Assembly (NCBI GenBank): GCA_047974565.1
Contig: JBKECN010000077.1
Coordinates: 19,869-83,868, forward strand
Source of the DNA: JBDIAG01 sp047974565
Lineage (GTDB): Bacteria; Actinomycetota; Actinomycetes; Actinomycetales; CAWJMD01
Reading direction: 5' to 3'
DNA length: 64,000 bases
The position numbers were made by a program, and so were the translations under genes. Every line of letters starts with the position of its first letter. The stretch's first letter is position 1. The notes under the pieces were generated by a model. It was not told where the DNA came from and did not search any database. It worked only from the letters and a program-made list of their open reading frames with translations. Shown in pieces: positions 54,254 to 62,282 of this stretch.

Positions 54254-54998
54254 ATCTCACCGTCATCGTGGTCTGCTCCTCCGATACCCTGATCGAGAAC
54301 TGCCTGGCGTCGATCGACGAAGATGTCCAGACCATCGTCGTGCTGAACCACCCGACACCCGATGTCGAACGGATCGTGGGAGATTTCGCACCCTCCACCG
54401 TTCTCCGGCACGACGAGCAGAACCTCGGCCGGCTTCGTCAGATGGCAGCCGAGATGGCAGTAACGGCGCGAGTCGTCTATATCGACTCGGATTGTGTCTC
54501 ACTCCAGGGACCCTCGGTGCGATAGACGCAGCACTTGACAAGTACCCCGCAGTCAGCGTTCCAATGAGGTACCGACACACAGGCCCGATCACGCGCGCCG
54601 TAGCACGGTGCAGGCAGTACACCACGCCGGATAGCGCTCTACTTATCCCCGCTGCGTTCAACCTGTCGATCCAGAGCAGAATCGGCGGGTACCTATACGA
54701 CTCACGGCTTGCGTGGGGGGAGGACAGCGATCCATGCCGGCGGATTCGAGCGGCGGGACTCGCCATCGGAATTTCAAAAGGCCTCGTATGGCATCGAGCG
54801 CTCGGCACCCGAGCTGATGCTGCATCGGCTCGGCGACTAGGGAGGGGCCGACGTCTCCGTGAGCGCATCCTCGAGGATTCGCCGCGCGTAGTGTGGCACG
54901 ACCTCCTCGGACGGGGTGAACTCCAAGGAGCGATCATCTGTATCCGGCCCCTGGAGTCCACCACAGACGGACGAGACGAGCGTCGGTCCTGCTTGTAG
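54250..54998 (+). pseudogene. Family 2 glycosyltransferase, one frameshift
   Basis: A GT-A fold of about 248 residues. MNLTVIVVCSSDTLIENCLA is the N-terminal strand, VVYIDSDCV carries the DxD metal site, and WGEDSDPCRRIRAAGLAIGI in the second frame holds the catalytic ED. One missing C near 54500 (GTCTC for GTCCTC) separates the two parts. It is coupled to the preceding gene, so the pair may once have modified a cell-surface glycan. Confidence 0.65.
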
Positions 54999-55035
54999 AA
55001 CCCGCGCACCCTGCGCAAAGATAGGGTCTTCAGGT

Positions 55036-55362
55036 GTGGGCAGGGGTTCTCAAACTCTCTACGGAGGTCCACCATGACCCTCCTACTCGAACCCGCATCG
55101 TCTTCGATGCGGAAAGTTCGGACAGTGAGGGTCGGTTCGCCTCATGACGCGCCCTGGCTATGCCGGGGCGCGTTTGTGTTGGCGCGGAGGCATCTTCGCT
55201 CTGAGGTGAGGCGACGGCCTGGCCGGCACGAATCGCGTCCCAGGTTCGCTGGGCACCGCGGAGGTCATCGAAGATGTCGGTGAGGACGTCGCTGGAAACG
55301 CGAGCGTGTTCGTCGACGTAAAACGCTTGGTAGATGGCTTGTTGATCTTCCCCCGGTGTTCA
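55036..55362 (-). pseudogene. Gene fragment cut at an IS junction
   Basis: The stretch EDQQAIYQAFYVDEHARVSS, DVLTDIFDDLRGAQRTWDAI has protein-like composition, but the frame has no start: a stop lies just upstream at about 55365, where transposase sequence begins on the other strand. The stop near 55036 is far past the protein-like part. Family unknown. Confidence 0.3.
55146..55180 (+). terminator. Hairpin resembling an intrinsic terminator
   Basis: acgcgccc and ggggcgcgt form an 8-bp GC-rich stem around tggctatgcc (with a further GGC/GCC pair), followed by ttgtgtt. It could end transcription of the glycosyltransferase pair upstream. A short frame with a good ribosome-binding site starts at 55074 but runs through the hairpin and is not convincing. 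Confidence 0.45.
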
Positions 55363-55371
55363 TCGGGTGCG

Positions 55372-55590
55372 GCACGGTAGAGGCTCGGGTCCAGGCCGAG
55401 ATCGCCGAGTCGTACGGAGTGTCCCAACCCAGGATCTCGCGAGCCATCACCACCATGACACCGTTGATCGAAGCCGCCCTACGCACGTGGGTGCCCACCG
55501 CAGAAGACCTCGACACCACCCGTGGCCAATGCCTGGTCGATGGCACCCTGGTGGCCTGCTGGTCCTGGAAACGGCACCCCGACCTGGGCA
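55372..55590 (+). mobile_element. Fragment of an IS5-type transposase
   Basis: The segment VQAEIAESYGVSQPRISRAI, TTMTPLIEAALRTWVP, then CLVDGTLVACWSWKRHPDL contains the helix-turn-helix and first catalytic Asp region (VDGTLV) of the HTH_Tnp_4/DDE_Tnp_4 transposase type. Both ends are lost: the N terminus begins at the gene fragment ending near 55362 and the reading breaks near 55590. No terminal inverted repeats were found. Confidence 0.7.
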
Positions 55591-55916
55591 GGGCTGAGCG
55601 CTGGTCGATCCGGTTGCCGAAGGCGATGTCACACGCCCGCGCGAGGGGGTGCTCGGACTTGGGGCCCCAAGTGGCAGCCCCAGCCAGTGTCGGGGACGAC
55701 GCAAGGGTCTGCTGGTAGAGGTGCAGCAGCCGGATGGCAGTCAACGTCGCGTTCCGGCGAGTCCGCCGCCGCAATCAGCCGCTCCCCGGCAGCTTGCCGA
55801 AGGTCGAAGTCCGCGCTGTGGAGCACGCGCGGATCAGACGAGGTGACACACGGAGCAGCCATGCCCGAGCAGCACATGTTGACAGGTCTACGCCGTACAC
55901 CTAATATGCTTCCCAC
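55591..55916 (-). pseudogene. Fragment of an actinobacterial element protein
   Basis: Two frames contribute: SPERDVDCHPAAAPLPADPC, and then GAATWGPKSEHPLARACDIA with FGNRID. Together they resemble a hypothetical protein of conjugative elements that ends in a SEHPxGRACDxxFG motif. The fragment is frameshifted, internally shortened and cut on the left by the transposase fragment. Confidence 0.45.
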
Positions 55917-55937
55917 TTAGCATACGCCGTACACCTA
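55879..55937 (+). promoter_or_regulatory. Consensus promoter with a duplicated operator
   Basis: TTGACA (55879-55884), a 17-bp spacer and TAATAT (55902-55907) match the vegetative sigma consensus almost perfectly. The sequence TACGCCGTACACCTA occurs twice: in the spacer (55888-55902) and just past the expected start site (55923-55937). Each contains the 9-bp palindrome TACG-C-CGTA. This layout is that of a strongly repressed promoter; no TetR gene is adjacent. Confidence 0.8.
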
Positions 55938-55954
55938 GTGAAGAGACTGACGCC

Positions 55955-56104
55955 ATGATCCATCCTCCATGCGTCCACGCTCACGCGGCTGGCCTCCTCC
56001 ATCTCCTCACACATGCCACCTCCCTAGCCGCGGTGGCGGTGTACTCGGTGGGGCTGCTCTGGGACTCACGCACCGTTCCCGCGCCCTCGCCGCGCCGGGC
56101 GTGA
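55955..56104 (+). CDS. Possible small membrane peptide (49 aa)
   Basis: First frame after the promoter, with one hydrophobic stretch (HATSLAAVAVYSVGLLW). It has His- and Pro-rich ends and no recognised family. It may be only a leader for the following genes. Confidence 0.3.
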   Translation: MIHPPCVHAHAAGLLHLLTHATSLAAVAVYSVGLLWDSRTVPAPSPRRA

Positions 56105-56117
56105 TCGCGGAATCGTC

Positions 56118-56285
56118 ATGCTGACCAGCCACCTCGCTCAGCTCTGGGAGCCCCTCAACGGCCCCGTCGCAGCTGCCGCCGTCACGCCGGTCCTAGCGTT
56201 CGAGATCCATCTCAGCGCCGTCGGCCTGCGCCCGGGGACCGCCTCGGCACCCACGCGCTTCGTCGCGGAAGCCTGCATCCGATGA
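56118..56285 (+). CDS. Possible small protein (55 aa)
   Basis: ATG at 56118; the stop overlaps the start of the membrane-protein gene by 4 nt (ATGA), which supports translation and coupling. Moderately hydrophobic (PLNGPVAAAAVTPVLAFEIH), possibly one membrane helix. No family recognised. Confidence 0.4.
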   Translation: MLTSHLAQLWEPLNGPVAAAAVTPVLAFEIHLSAVGLRPGTASAPTRFVAEACIR

Positions 56286-57097
56286 CCCTCCCCCTGCCCA
56301 CCGGATGGACGCGCCGAAACGTACTGCTCGCCGCCGCAGCCGCAGCGCTCGTGGCGGCAGCCGTCGTGCTACCTGAGGCGGTTGCGCGTCTCCTGCACGC
56401 GGGGGGCACGGGAGTGACGGCCGCCGCTCTGCCGCAGATGGTAAGTCGTGGATTCGACGTATGGGTGGCCACGGGATCGTCCGAGCTCCCGCCCGATCTG
56501 ACATCGGCGACCGCATTCTGGAAGACCTTTCATGAGGCCAAGGCCGTGCTCTCGATCGCCGCACTCACGGCACTCGTCGTGCTGCAGGCTCGCACCTGGA
56601 CCGCCTACTGCGCCGGGACTCGGGTGCGCCGCCAACGCGTCATGCTCGCACTCGCGCTGCTGGTGGAGACCGTCGCGAATGGGCTGGCCGGGCTGGTGGT
56701 GCTCGCCAACGTGCAGGGCAGCATCGCCCCGCTATCCTCGGTGCTCAGTTTTCTCCCTGCCGGCCAAGCCACGCCGGCGATGACCACGATGCACGAGCAG
56801 ATCGTCTCCGGCGCTGGGTCGCCTGCCACGACCGCGCTGCTCTACGACTTCCGCAACTACCACCTCGCGGTTCTGGTGGGCTCCGCATTGCTCGGGCTCG
56901 GGCTGATCTTCGCCGGGATCGTCACCGGGATCCGCTGGGCTGAGGCGCCGGCCCGGCGCCTCCGCGATCTCGTCCTGGCGGAGGTTGTTCTAGCGACAGG
57001 GTTGGGCTTTCTGGGGCTGGTGCTGCTGGCGAACCTGTCCACGGTCAACGAGACGATGCCCGCACTTGCCTTGTTCCTGGCGGGCCAGGCCGGCTGA
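56282..57097 (+). CDS. Hypothetical membrane protein (271 aa)
   Basis: Four or five membrane helices, including NVLLAAAAAALVAAAVVLP, VMLALALLVETVANGLAGLV and VLVGSALLGLGLIFAGIVTG, with an extracytoplasmic loop after the first. Not recognised. It is translationally coupled to the 55-aa frame and probably driven by the operator-bearing promoter at 55879. The MFS exporter gene follows after 172 bp in the same direction. Confidence 0.65.
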   Translation: MTLPLPTGWTRRNVLLAAAAAALVAAAVVLPEAVARLLHAGGTGVTAAALPQMVSRGFDVWVATGSSELPPDLTSATAFWKTFHEAKAVLSIAALTALVVLQARTWTAYCAGTRVRRQRVMLALALLVETVANGLAGLVVLANVQGSIAPLSSVLSFLPAGQATPAMTTMHEQIVSGAGSPATTALLYDFRNYHLAVLVGSALLGLGLIFAGIVTGIRWAEAPARRLRDLVLAEVVLATGLGFLGLVLLANLSTVNETMPALALFLAGQAG

Positions 57098-57269
57098 GGC
57101 TCGGATCCGGCGCACGAACCGCGAAGGTTGTGCTGTGCGACGATCATGGCGCCGCCCCGCTGGTCGAGCGGCCCGGCACCACGGTAAGACGCTGACCAGC
57201 ACGGCGGTACCCAGCGCGCCCGGTCACCGAAAGGTGGCAGGTTTCATTCCCACGTGAAGGGTGACGTCG

Positions 57270-58511
57270 ATGTCGAGATCAACGCCTCCCGCCGACGCGG
57301 CAACGAAGCCATCGTCGCTGCGGGTCACCCTCACCGACCCGCTGTATCGCGGCGCGACGATCGCCCTGTTCATCTCCGGGCTCGGGGCATCCGCCGCTGC
57401 CCCGCAGATCGCCCGGTTCCTGGTACAGGACCTGGGTGCATCCCTGACCGTGGCCGGCCTGTACTACCTCACCAATCTCACCGCCCCGCTCGCTGGGTTC
57501 CTGATCGGTGCCCGCTCGGACCACACCGGTAACCGGCTGGGGCTGTTCCGCGGCTGTGCCGTGATCGGCTTCGTCGGGTGGGTGTTGATCGCCTTCTCCA
57601 CTCACGTGTGGATGCCCTTCGTGATCAGCGCCCTGGTCCTCGGCTTCGCCGGCGCCGCTGGATCCCAGTTGTTCGCCGCTATCCACGACAACCTCCAGGC
57701 CCACGACACGAACGTGGCCGACGGCGTGACCTCAATCGTGCGGATGGCCCTGACCGCCGGGTGGGTGGTCGGGCCCGTCCTCGGGGCATTCCTCGCCGCC
57801 GCCTTCGGCTTTCGAACCCTGCTGCTGTTCACCGGGTTCGCATCCTTCGCGCAGATTCTGCCGCTCGGGTTTCTCCGCGATACCTCACCTGTCGACCTGC
57901 CGTTCCCAGACGACGCCGCCGGAGAGCAGGTCGTGGCCCGACAGGGGTTCCGGGTGATGCTTCCACTGCTCGCATTCACCGGCCTGTACGTGCTCGTCTA
58001 CGCCGGAGAGCCCATCAAGTACGCCTACCTGCCCATCTACATGGACCAGAACCTCGGCCTATCAGCATTCCTCAGCGGCGCGATCATCGGCATCCAGCCG
58101 CTGGTCGAACTCGCTCTCATGCCCGTCGCCGTTCTCGTCGCCAGGCGTATCGGGCTCATGACACTCATGGTCATCGGCGCGGGCCTGGGCATCCTGGCCA
58201 ACCTCTGCTTCGCATTCACCGGCAGTGCTGTCGGATTGTTCACCGGGCAGATCCTGATGGGAGGCGTGTGGGCCGTCTTCGCAGCGCTGGGCATCATCGT
58301 CGCCCAACGCCTCCTCCCGACCGCCGTCGCCACGGCATCGGCAATCTTCATGAGCTCTGTGGCCATCGCCAGCGCGCTCGGCGGACTCACCGGCGGACTC
58401 GGCGTTGCCGCACTCGGGCTCCCCCTGGTGTTCCTCGGCCCGGCGCTCTACGGGGTCCTGGCCACGATCGGTCTGTTCATGATGACCCGTTCGAGGCACA
58501 ACATCCGGTGA
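57270..58511 (+). CDS. MFS exporter, sugar-efflux (Set) type
   Basis: A 413-residue protein with twelve predicted membrane helices. PQIARFLVQDLGASLTVAGL and APLAGFLIGARSDHTGNR fit the sugar-efflux SetA/SetB branch of the major facilitator superfamily. Substrate uncertain. An ATG at 57270 is chosen because AAGG lies 9 bp upstream; GTG at 57261 is possible. Its stop codon directly abuts the stop of the convergent SDR gene. Confidence 0.85.
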   Translation: MSRSTPPADAATKPSSLRVTLTDPLYRGATIALFISGLGASAAAPQIARFLVQDLGASLTVAGLYYLTNLTAPLAGFLIGARSDHTGNRLGLFRGCAVIGFVGWVLIAFSTHVWMPFVISALVLGFAGAAGSQLFAAIHDNLQAHDTNVADGVTSIVRMALTAGWVVGPVLGAFLAAAFGFRTLLLFTGFASFAQILPLGFLRDTSPVDLPFPDDAAGEQVVARQGFRVMLPLLAFTGLYVLVYAGEPIKYAYLPIYMDQNLGLSAFLSGAIIGIQPLVELALMPVAVLVARRIGLMTLMVIGAGLGILANLCFAFTGSAVGLFTGQILMGGVWAVFAALGIIVAQRLLPTAVATASAIFMSSVAIASALGGLTGGLGVAALGLPLVFLGPALYGVLATIGLFMMTRSRHNIR

Positions 58512-59369
58512 TCAACTCGTACGTGAAGCAGCCGGAGTAGGAGCGGACCCGGCGAGTGGACCCCACTTCGCGGACGCCGTGCTCCCGCCGTCGATCAGGA
58601 AATCGCTGCCGGTGATGAACGCCCCTCGCTCAGTCAGCAGGAGCTCTGCGAGGGTTGCCACCTCGTCCGGGGTTCCGGCCCGGTGAGCGGGACTGAGATC
58701 GATCATGCGCCGGTAACCCGGACCGTTGCTTCCGTTGAGTTCATCGCGCGCGAGCGGGGTCATGATCACGCCGGGACTGATGGCATTCACTCGCGCGCCA
58801 CGCTCCGACCAGTGGATCGCCTCGGCCTGCACTCGTAACGCGTTCGCGCGCTTGGACAACTGGTAGGCGTGCAACCCGTCCGAGAGCCTTTCGGGCTGCA
58901 GCACAGGCAGATCCAGCAACTCGTCCGTGGGGGTGGTGGCAAGGGCGGCGTCCTGGTCGGCGGACAGCGCCGGCAACCGATGCCCGGACTGCGAGGAGAT
59001 GATCACCCCGGCCCCGCCGGCGGAGATGACGTCGCCGAACAACTCCAACACCAGCGCCGTGCCGTACAGGTCGACGCGCAGCACCTGCTCGATGCTTGCC
59101 TGGCTCGCCGACACACCAGCGGCATCGATCACCATGAGGACGTCACCGAGCGAGGTGGCAGCAGCCACGAGCGCAGCGACCGACTCCCGGGAGGAGACGT
59201 CCACGGTGGCCGTGCTGACCTCGAAGCCGGCGTCTGCAAGCACAGCCGCCGCCCGTTGCGCGTGAACCTCCCGGACATCGGCCAACAGCACGTGCTTGCC
59301 GTGCGCTACGCGGCGTGCGATCGCTTGCCCGATCGATCCCGGCCCGATGACGACAACTACCTCGGTCAC
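58512..59369 (-). CDS. SDR-family oxidoreductase
   Basis: A 285-residue SDR with an atypical cofactor loop (VVIGPGSIGQAIARR), DVSSRES, the Ser in ISSQSGH, and the Tyr and Lys in YQLSKRAN, then SPGVIMTPLARDELNG and FLIDGG. The GPGSIG loop is typical of an NAD(P)-binding subgroup with a UDP-like substrate range unknown. GTG start at 59369 behind GGAAGGGG. Confidence 0.88.
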   Translation of the reverse strand: MTEVVVVIGPGSIGQAIARRVAHGKHVLLADVREVHAQRAAAVLADAGFEVSTATVDVSSRESVAALVAAATSLGDVLMVIDAAGVSASQASIEQVLRVDLYGTALVLELFGDVISAGGAGVIISSQSGHRLPALSADQDAALATTPTDELLDLPVLQPERLSDGLHAYQLSKRANALRVQAEAIHWSERGARVNAISPGVIMTPLARDELNGSNGPGYRRMIDLSPAHRAGTPDEVATLAELLLTERGAFITGSDFLIDGGSTASAKWGPLAGSAPTPAASRTS

Positions 59370-59723
59370 CCGTGAAACCCCTTCCGACTCTGATCGTCCG
59401 CGAGTGCCTAGCCAGGACCTGTTGCCGCCAGCACGCGAGCGCACCTCGAGGACGCCACGAGCCAACCACCCCCGCCCCGCTGGTTGCCAGGTACCGCGAT
59501 TACCTCCCAGCAGGTGTGCCCCGGCTGCGGCCGCTGCGCCGAGTGCCGCTGTCGCGGCCCTGTGGCTGGCGCTGAGCACCGGGTCGTGGTGCTCCTGCTG
59601 CGGCCCACAGCAGGATGGATCGCGCGATTTATCGGGTGCCAACGGGACCCCGGGTGTGCGAGCCTGCGGTGACCTGGGTCCGAACCGGGCCCCAGCGCGA
59701 ACGCCTCACCGGGGAGCATTCCA
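59370..59723. other. Intergenic region without recognised genes
   Basis: Gap between the divergent SDR and 112-aa genes. Short open frames here have no protein-like character, and no palindrome or RNA gene was seen. Confidence 0.45.
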
Positions 59724-60062
59724 ATGACCGCACCTTCGACCCCCGTGCGCCGAGACGACGGGGAACTCATCGGCTGTCTCATGCCCGTGGGCGACCAGTG
59801 GGTTCCCTGCACCGTCTTCGAGTTTCCGCTCGGGGAGGCGACAAGCCGCCAGGACGCCGAGGAGTACCTGCACGCGCATGGCCTCAGCTATCTGGCCGAG
59901 CGCTGGGAGCATCTGCACGAGTCCCACTGGATCACCGTCTGCATCGTCGAAGCCGGCCCGCAGCAGGTCGTCCTAGCCTTCGCCGACTACGGTCACCCTC
60001 AGCTGTACGGCACGCGCAAGAGGCTCCTCAGCCCGAACCCGCGGGTTCTTCGAATGGCCTGA
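59724..60062 (+). CDS. Hypothetical protein (112 aa)
   Basis: A soluble acidic protein: VRRDDGELIGCLMPVGDQWV, VFEFPLG, then AEEYLHAHGLSYLAERWEHL. This resembles a small actinobacterial family with a conserved HGLxxLAERW segment and no assigned function. GGGGAG lies upstream of the ATG. Confidence 0.65.
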   Translation: MTAPSTPVRRDDGELIGCLMPVGDQWVPCTVFEFPLGEATSRQDAEEYLHAHGLSYLAERWEHLHESHWITVCIVEAGPQQVVLAFADYGHPQLYGTRKRLLSPNPRVLRMA

Positions 60063-60177
60063 GCCCCGCCCACGTCGCAGGGGTTGAATACCCGCGCCAT
60101 CTCGGACGACCGCACGCCACCCGCCGACATCGAGGTCGACCTCGACTGTGCGGTACTCCCGGCCTTGCTCGGTTGCT

Positions 60178-60375
60178 GCGGACGTTGAGGTAGTCCAGCG
60201 GCGCCCGACCGGGCCTACCGCCGGTAACGATCTTCTGGGTCAGGCCCTCGGTGACCTCGGCGGCCAGGCTCTGGGAGTAGAACTCGGCGATCATGACGCC
60301 GGGCACGAGCGTGTCCGAAGGGGTCTCGTCGATGATCCCGGTCACCGAGACGAGGGTGACGCCGGCCTCGATGGG
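60178..60375 (-). pseudogene. Remnant of a second serine recombinase
   Basis: About 65 codons match the middle of the catalytic domain of large serine integrases: VTLVSVTGIIDETPSDTLVP, IAEFYSQSLAAEVTEGL and APLDYLNVR. The same region in the recombinase at 30.5-32.2 kb reads ENIDETPSGML and APIGYLNVR, so the two are related but distinct. Neither end is present. Confidence 0.7.
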
Positions 60376-60378
60376 GTG

Positions 60379-61047
60379 TCATGGATATGGTCGGGTGGTC
60401 ATCGGGGTCCGCCACGCGGCCACAGCGCGGTCGACGCAGACGGTCACCGCCCGCTCCACATCGGTCGAGGGGTCGAGCAGCCACTGCAGTCCGATGCCGT
60501 CCATGACCGCGGTGAGCAGCCTAACCTCGGTCACGATCTGCTCGTCCGTCATCGGGGAGACGGCGCCTGCCTCGATTGCCTCGCGCAGATGGCCGGCGAG
60601 CGTGGACAGGTTCCTGGCGTACCGCTGCTGAATGAAAGCATGCGCGGGGTGGGAGGGACTGGATGCCTCCGCGGCGATGGTAGTGAACAGTTCGAGCAAG
60701 CCCCTGTTGTTGCGGTGCGCGGCCATCACCTCGGGGAGCCGACTGAAGTAGTCCAGGCCGCTGACGTCAGCGAGCCCGTCGGCGACCGTACGCCGGTCCC
60801 ACTCCTCCAGGACCGCGGTGAGCAGACCCTCCTTGCTCCCGAAGTGCTGGATCAGCGTGGCATGGGTCACGCCGGCCTTCTCCGCGATCGCGCGGATCGA
60901 CCCGCCCGCGTAGCCATGCTCGGCGAAGACCTCCATGGTCGCCTCGATCAGCTGCTCGCGTCGCCGCACCCCGGTCCGGTACGGGCCGCGCGCACGGGTC
61001 CTCGGTTTCTTGGTGTCCAACCTGGGGGTCTGCGTGGCTTCGGGCAT
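60379..61047 (-). CDS. TetR-family transcriptional regulator
   Basis: A 222-residue protein with a TetR helix-turn-helix (LIEATMEVFAEHGYAGGSIR, AIAEKAGVTHATLIQHFGSK) and a helical ligand domain. ATG at 61047 is preferred because GAGAGG is 9 bp upstream; 61056 is an alternative. It is divergent from the aldo/keto reductase gene across a near-perfect 28-bp palindrome, so it should repress that gene and itself. Confidence 0.92.
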   Translation of the reverse strand: MPEATQTPRLDTKKPRTRARGPYRTGVRRREQLIEATMEVFAEHGYAGGSIRAIAEKAGVTHATLIQHFGSKEGLLTAVLEEWDRRTVADGLADVSGLDYFSRLPEVMAAHRNNRGLLELFTTIAAEASSPSHPAHAFIQQRYARNLSTLAGHLREAIEAGAVSPMTDEQIVTEVRLLTAVMDGIGLQWLLDPSTDVERAVTVCVDRAVAAWRTPMTTRPYP

Positions 61048-61073
61048 CTCCGCCATCCTCTCACGGCCGTTGC

Positions 61074-61101
61074 CCAACTCTAACCGATCGGTTATAGTTG
61101 G
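61074..61101. promoter_or_regulatory. TetR operator, 28-bp palindrome
   Basis: Arms CCAACTCTAACCGA and TCGGTTATAGTTGG are inverted repeats with one mismatch in 14; the core AACCGATCGGTT is perfect. It lies between the divergent tetR and aldo/keto reductase genes. Confidence 0.85.
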
Positions 61102-61161
61102 CGAGGCGGCGCCGGCCAGCCGACCGTCTCCTCGCGTGATGCTCGCTGAAGGGAAGCCTCG

Positions 61162-62133
61162 ATGAAGTACTCCATCCTCGGCCCGACCGGGATCCGCGTC
61201 TCCCAGATTTGCCTGGGCAGCGCCACCTTCGGCGTCGCCCCGACCGCTCAGGACGCCAACTCCGTCGTCGGTGCCGCGCTGGAAACGGGGGTGAACTTCT
61301 TCGACACCGCGAACGTATACGGCAACACCCCGGTCTTCGACCGGCCCGGGCACCCCTCAGCCTCGGAGCGGGAGTCGGCAGAGGAGATCCTCGGCCGGGC
61401 CCTGGAGGGCCGCCGCGACGAGGTGGTGCTGGCGACCAAGTCGGGAGAGCGGCGCTGGGACCCCGACGCGGGCTTGTCGCGCCGGTACGTGATCGGGCAG
61501 GTTGAGCAGAGCCTGCGCCGGCTGCGCACCGACCACATCGACGTCTATTACGGCCACTTCCCGGACCCGGACACCCCTTTGGAGCAGACCCTCGCGGTCT
61601 ACGACGACCTGATCCGGCAGGGGAAGATCCGCTACGCGGCGCTGTCGAATCACCCGGCCTGGCAGATGACCGAGGCGCTGTGGATCGCCGACGACCGCCG
61701 CCTGGTCTCCGCACCCGTGACGGCGCAGGTGATGTACAGCCTGCTGGACCGCAGCGCCGAGAAGGAACTCGCCCCCGCCTGCTCCCGGTTCGGCCTGTCC
61801 ATCGTTGCGTACGCCCCGCTGCACGGCGGGTTGCTCGCCGACCTGAAGGTCCTGGACCGGGAGATCGCCGGCGGCAAACGCTACGGCGACTCCGGGTTCT
61901 CCGAGGAGGAGATCGCCGTGGCCCGCGAGTTGGACCGGCTCGCCCGGGCGTGGGGACTGGGCCTGCAGCAGGTCTCGCTGGCCTGGCTGCTGTCCCGCCC
62001 GGCGGTGGCGTCGGTGATCGTGGGGGCCGAGACCCCCGACGAAATGCGCGCCAACGCCGCGGCCGCCGACGTCGACCTCACACCCGAGCAGCTGGACGCA
62101 GTCTCCGCCCTCACCGACTACCTCGCCACCTGA
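61162..62133 (+). CDS. Aldo/keto reductase
   Basis: A 323-residue TIM-barrel reductase: GVNFFDTANVYGN with catalytic Asp and Tyr, LATKSGERR with the Lys, HIDVYYGHFPDPDTPLE with the His, and the NADPH loop near SVIVGAETPDEM. It fits the AKR group related to potassium-channel beta subunits and YajO-type reductases. It is probably controlled by the divergent TetR. Substrate unknown. Confidence 0.93.
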   Translation: MKYSILGPTGIRVSQICLGSATFGVAPTAQDANSVVGAALETGVNFFDTANVYGNTPVFDRPGHPSASERESAEEILGRALEGRRDEVVLATKSGERRWDPDAGLSRRYVIGQVEQSLRRLRTDHIDVYYGHFPDPDTPLEQTLAVYDDLIRQGKIRYAALSNHPAWQMTEALWIADDRRLVSAPVTAQVMYSLLDRSAEKELAPACSRFGLSIVAYAPLHGGLLADLKVLDREIAGGKRYGDSGFSEEEIAVARELDRLARAWGLGLQQVSLAWLLSRPAVASVIVGAETPDEMRANAAAADVDLTPEQLDAVSALTDYLAT

Positions 62134-62243
62134 CCAACCAGCCGCACGGGCCAGCCGTCACACCCTTGCCATGCGACCACCCATCCGACCGGCCGCGACT
62201 CCGGCCGCCGCACCCACCGCGTCCACCCATCAACACACCAGCG

Positions 62244-62269
62244 GTCTCTGAACAAGAGACAAGCGGTCT
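62244..62269. promoter_or_regulatory. Operator/promoter of the downstream tetR gene
   Basis: GTCTCT-gaaca-AGAGAC (62244-62260) is a perfect 6-bp inverted repeat; AGCGGTCT also occurs twice (62240 and 62262). TACTAT at 62271-62276 lies seven bases before the GTG, so it could be a -10 box of a leaderless message. Confidence 0.6.
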
Positions 62270-62282
62270 GTACTATCGAAGG

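Noticed and set aside
55074..55283. A 69-codon gene with a strong ribosome-binding site
   Set aside because: It reads through a terminator-like hairpin, and composition after codon ~20 is not protein-like.
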